A stretch of 64,000 nucleotides of DNA from CAZQVN01 sp964596775 (GTDB lineage: Bacteria; Eisenbacteria; RBG-16-71-46; JABDJR01; JAWXBZ01): the NCBI GenBank assembly GCA_964596775.1, contig CAZQVN010000002.1, forward strand, positions 186,001 through 250,000. The letters are read 5' to 3'. Below, piece after piece: positions 61,881 to 64,000 of this stretch (position 1 is the stretch's first letter; every line of letters starts with the position of its first letter). A program made the position numbers and the translations under genes. The notes beneath the pieces are model-generated. The model saw only the letters and a list, made by a program, of their open reading frames with translations. It searched no databases and was not told where the DNA came from.

Positions 61881-62179
61881 AAACCCCAGCAGGCGGCTGC
61901 TGTCAGCCGTACGGACCGTAAAACAAATAATAACAATAATTTACAGAGACACTCTTCCCCCATGACCCCCCTTTTCTGGTCCTCCTAGAGGGTTCTGAAC
62001 CCCAGTTCATTTCTGTGGACCGCACACTCCCGCTCAACGTATCTGACTGTAATACATTGCTGTTATTGCTGTTAGGTCTTGTTGACCTGCGAATCAGCCG
62101 GCATTTCCATTGAACGGCCCCGCACTTGCAAATCATCCCTCGCGGATAGGGAAGCGAAGACCAACGAGGGAGGTTTTCA
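61881..62179 (+). other. 299-bp AT-richer region without a gene
   Basis: Between the sigma-54 activator and the lipoprotein gene. Contains AT-rich stretches (61918-61945, 62042-62080) and a GAGGGAGG ribosome-binding site just before 62180. I found no sigma-54 promoter of the GG-N10-GC type and no gene. Confidence 0.5.
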
Positions 62180-62713
62180 ATGATCGGTTCCGGAAAGAAA
62201 AGGATGCTCCTGGCGATCCTGGCCAGCGTCGCGGTTCTGGTTTCCGGCTGTGGCCAGGATTCGATTACAGGGTCCACAGCGGATACAGAGTATACCGGCC
62301 AGTCGATTGCGCTTCCGGAAGCTGAAAGGCCGTCAGCGGCGGGCTTCCTCGGAACTGGTGGCCCAAGTGTCACTGTTCTCGTTTCCGCGCAGAATGGCGG
62401 CACTGTTCGAATGGGCCGGTGCACCCTTGAATTCCCCCCCGGAGCCCTTGGCGCCGATACCCCGATCACGATCCGCCAGGCTGATCCGGTGGCAATGGTC
62501 GTGGAATTTGAACCTCACGGGATCCAGTTCAAGAAGCCCGTTCGTGTCCGGATGCGCGTCGGGGACCTGATATCAAGGTCCTCAACGAGCGTTGGCGTCG
62601 CCTGGATGAATGAAACGACCGGGATGTGGGAAGTCGTAGGGAAAAGTGCGGCAGGGGAACTGGCTGAGGCGGATTTGTGGCACTTTTCAAGATACGAGAG
62701 CTTTGAGGATTGA
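62180..62713 (+). CDS. Lipoprotein with ZU5-like domain
   Basis: 177 residues. A lipoprotein signal ends in LVSGC (lipidated C24), so it is anchored in an envelope membrane. The main domain, GGTVRMGRCTLEFPPGALG followed by a PITIRQADP-type strand, resembles the ZU5 fold, a beta domain used in adhesion and signalling proteins. The C-terminal VGVAWMNETTGMWEVVG segment is beta-rich. Function unknown. GAGGGAGG lies 6-7 nt before the ATG. Confidence 0.75.
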   Translation: MIGSGKKRMLLAILASVAVLVSGCGQDSITGSTADTEYTGQSIALPEAERPSAAGFLGTGGPSVTVLVSAQNGGTVRMGRCTLEFPPGALGADTPITIRQADPVAMVVEFEPHGIQFKKPVRVRMRVGDLISRSSTSVGVAWMNETTGMWEVVGKSAAGELAEADLWHFSRYESFED

Positions 62714-62728
62714 ACCCTCTCCTAACTC

Positions 62729-62769
62729 AAAAGGAGGCCGGATGCAGAAGCTGCCCCCCGGCCTCTTTT
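62729..62769 (+). terminator. Intrinsic terminator after the ZU5-like lipoprotein
   Basis: Stem GAGGCCGG/CCGGCCTC (8 bp) extended by G-T and A-T pairs between AAAAG and TTTT, 16-nt loop, ending in TTTT. Its left arm also contains AAGGAGG with an ATG 4 nt on, so it may overlap a small coding sequence. Confidence 0.65.
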
Positions 62770-62981
62770 CCTTGCAGGCAAATTACGACCGAAAGGTCCC
62801 CGACCAAAGCACAGCGTCAGCTGTTCCCTCTCTCACGCAGAGCAACTTCCTAGCGACTGCGGATCCAACCCAGGAGGTCCGCGCTGAATTCAGTCAAAGT
62901 AATTGGTTAAATGACGATCCAAATCGTAATATTGTGGCGTGGCAACTCCGGCGGTCAATGGATACGTTCTTGGCAGAGTGA
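62742..62981 (+). CDS. Possible small protein upstream of the kinase (uncertain)
   Basis: 79 residues from ATG 62742, preceded by a strong AAGGAGG site with 4-nt spacing. No family is recognised; the C-terminal half (FSQSNWLNDDPNRNIVAWQ) is polar. The reading frame overlaps the kinase start by 43 nt. The ATG lies in the terminator loop, so translation could depend on whether the hairpin forms. It may instead be chance coding across the terminator. Confidence 0.25.
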   Translation: MQKLPPGLFSLQANYDRKVPDQSTASAVPSLTQSNFLATADPTQEVRAEFSQSNWLNDDPNRNIVAWQLRRSMDTFLAE

Positions 62982-64000
62982 TCGGCAGAGGTGCGTCAGG
63001 AACCGTCTACGAAGCCACTAGAGAAGTTGGTTGGTCCGAGCCATCGATAATCACAGGTAAAAGCAGTCAAATCGGAATATCTTCGTTCGCCGCAAAAGTT
63101 TTTCCGATCGGTGGTATCAACACCGGAATCCTGGCTCGACTTCTTCAGTTAAATCACCCGCACCTCCTAACTCCCATTGCCGTCGAAGAAACACATGGTG
63201 GCGAACCATGTCTTATTCTTCCATTCATTTCTCACACTTGCCCACACGGTGTCGTTAAGTCCGGTGGGGTAGACAGCGCAATTGCTCTATTGATGCAAGC
63301 ATGTGCAGCATTGAGCTATCTGCACGGTCAAGAGATCGTACATGGTGATATCAAGCCTGCAAATTTATTGTGTAGTGGGAGCCTTCAATCTGCGAAGGGT
63401 ATCGAACTGCGAATCGCAGATCTAGATTATGCCATTTGTTCAAGTCTAGACGCCCGATCCACGGGCGTTACGGGCACGCTTGGATACATGGCACCGGAGG
63501 TTCTCATGGGACAATCGTGCTCATTCAGTTCCGATGTGTTCTCCTTGGGAGCCTGGTTCTACTGGGTTCTGACGGGTACCGAACTATTTGCAGCCCAGAC
63601 AATTGCATCTGCAATAAGTAAACTCGATGAGAGTTCGAGCTTCATTCCTCCGGGTCGACTTGACGGAAGATTTTCCGCGCCATTCTGGACAGAAGTTATA
63701 AGGCGATCAGTCACTTCTGACCTGGGGGCTCGATTCAATAACGGAATTGAACTGCTTCATTTTGTTCTTGGTGCTGTCTCAACAGTTACCATCGAAACAG
63801 ATCAGGTAGTCAAGCACTTGTGGAATCCCAAAGCTCTACTTCAGCATGAACAAGATGTGGAGAGAGAAATCAAGACAAAAATCAAGACTGTGTCTACCAG
63901 GCCTCACTTGGTTCATTTGTATGGAGGACGGTCTCACTCTGCGATGGAGATTGCTCGTCGAACGGCACTGCTGGTCAACCACAAGGGCCCCAATGTGATC
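62939..64000 (+). CDS. Ser/Thr protein kinase, N-terminal part (runs past the window end)
   Basis: 354 residues are visible, with no stop before base 64000. Kinase features: Gly-rich loop GRGASGTVYEA (residues 16-26), FAAKVF (K53), catalytic loop HGDIKPANLL (D137 and N142; usual HRD), DLD at 161-163 in place of DFG, and GTLGYMAPE. Start GTG 62939 follows an in-frame stop at 62927; no clear ribosome-binding site. GC and codon use (TTA, ATA, AGA, TGT) differ from the rest of the window. Residues beyond about 305 are not kinase, and their fold is not recognised. Confidence 0.85.
   Translation, partial: MATPAVNGYVLGRVIGRGASGTVYEATREVGWSEPSIITGKSSQIGISSFAAKVFPIGGINTGILARLLQLNHPHLLTPIAVEETHGGEPCLILPFISHTCPHGVVKSGGVDSAIALLMQACAALSYLHGQEIVHGDIKPANLLCSGSLQSAKGIELRIADLDYAICSSLDARSTGVTGTLGYMAPEVLMGQSCSFSSDVFSLGAWFYWVLTGTELFAAQTIASAISKLDESSSFIPPGRLDGRFSAPFWTEVIRRSVTSDLGARFNNGIELLHFVLGAVSTVTIETDQVVKHLWNPKALLQHEQDVEREIKTKIKTVSTRPHLVHLYGGRSHSAMEIARRTALLVNHKGPNVI

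Noticed and set aside
62088..62120. A sigma-54 promoter for the ZU5-like lipoprotein next to the sigma-54 activator
   Set aside because: The best match lacks the GC dinucleotide at -12 (GG-N10-GA), so it fails the core consensus.
1..64000. CRISPR arrays, insertion sequences, integrases, attachment sites or a replication origin
   Set aside because: No direct-repeat array with spacers, transposase, recombinase or DnaA-box cluster was seen on either strand.

Overview
The window is high-GC, gene-dense bacterial DNA with no tRNA, rRNA, CRISPR array or insertion sequence that I could find. It encodes a giant SprA-family outer-membrane protein (the translocon family of type IX secretion/gliding), LptF/LptG (a lipopolysaccharide-type outer membrane), a bacterial-type acetyl-CoA carboxylase pair and a conventional nusA-infB-rbfA-truB-ribF-rpsO-pnp block. 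SprA together with Gram-negative envelope genes and high GC points to a member of the Fibrobacteres-Chlorobi-Bacteroidetes (FCB) superphylum outside classical Bacteroidetes, for example an Eisenbacteria/Krumholzibacteriota-like lineage. That placement is inference; no marker gene was compared with a database.

Layout. 1-4.7 kb: the end of aroB, then accB, a pilT-type pilus ATPase, accC and comB. 4.7-7.8 kb (minus strand): a translationally coupled lptF-lptG-thiE operon. 8.0-15.7 kb: sprA, divergent from lptF, overlapping by one base a glutaminyl-cyclase-like M28 gene. 15.8-29.3 kb: the translation/RNA block (rimP, nusA with a poly-Asp tail, infB, DUF503, rbfA, truB, ribF, rpsO, pnp), then an M16 protease, dut, a DUF3108 protein and a deoxyhypusine-synthase-like protein.

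29.3-51.9 kb is a large exopolysaccharide/O-antigen-type locus: Wza-like export lipoprotein, Wzz/GumC-like chain-length protein, a CpsD-like ATPase lacking the Walker A lysine, glycosyltransferases, a GlnD-like nucleotidyltransferase coupled to an alkaline-phosphatase-superfamily enzyme, a Wzx-like flippase, two UPF0104 membrane proteins, an O-antigen ligase/polymerase-like protein, a B12-type radical SAM enzyme, a methyltransferase, an initiating sugar-phosphate transferase and three more sugar transferases. Many of these genes overlap by ATGA or GTGA, so they form long, translationally coupled operons. The second half starts from a near-consensus promoter, followed by a structured leader that ends in an intrinsic terminator upstream of the initiating transferase.

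51.9-62.8 kb holds regulators and metabolism: a PTS IIA-like protein, a zinc-ribbon protein, threonine synthase, a GAF/SpoIIE-type phosphatase, an ECF sigma factor with a zinc-finger anti-sigma, an NDP-forming acyl-CoA synthetase, an inositol-monophosphatase-family enzyme, an NtrC-like activator with a receiver that lacks its phosphoacceptor, and a ZU5-like lipoprotein. From about 62.9 kb to the window end runs an incomplete Ser/Thr protein kinase gene with visibly lower GC, probably acquired. The points most worth checking are the sprA/glutaminyl-cyclase coupling, the nucleotidyltransferase-phosphatase pair in the polysaccharide locus, the leader/terminator at 46.84-47.21 kb, and the foreign-looking kinase.
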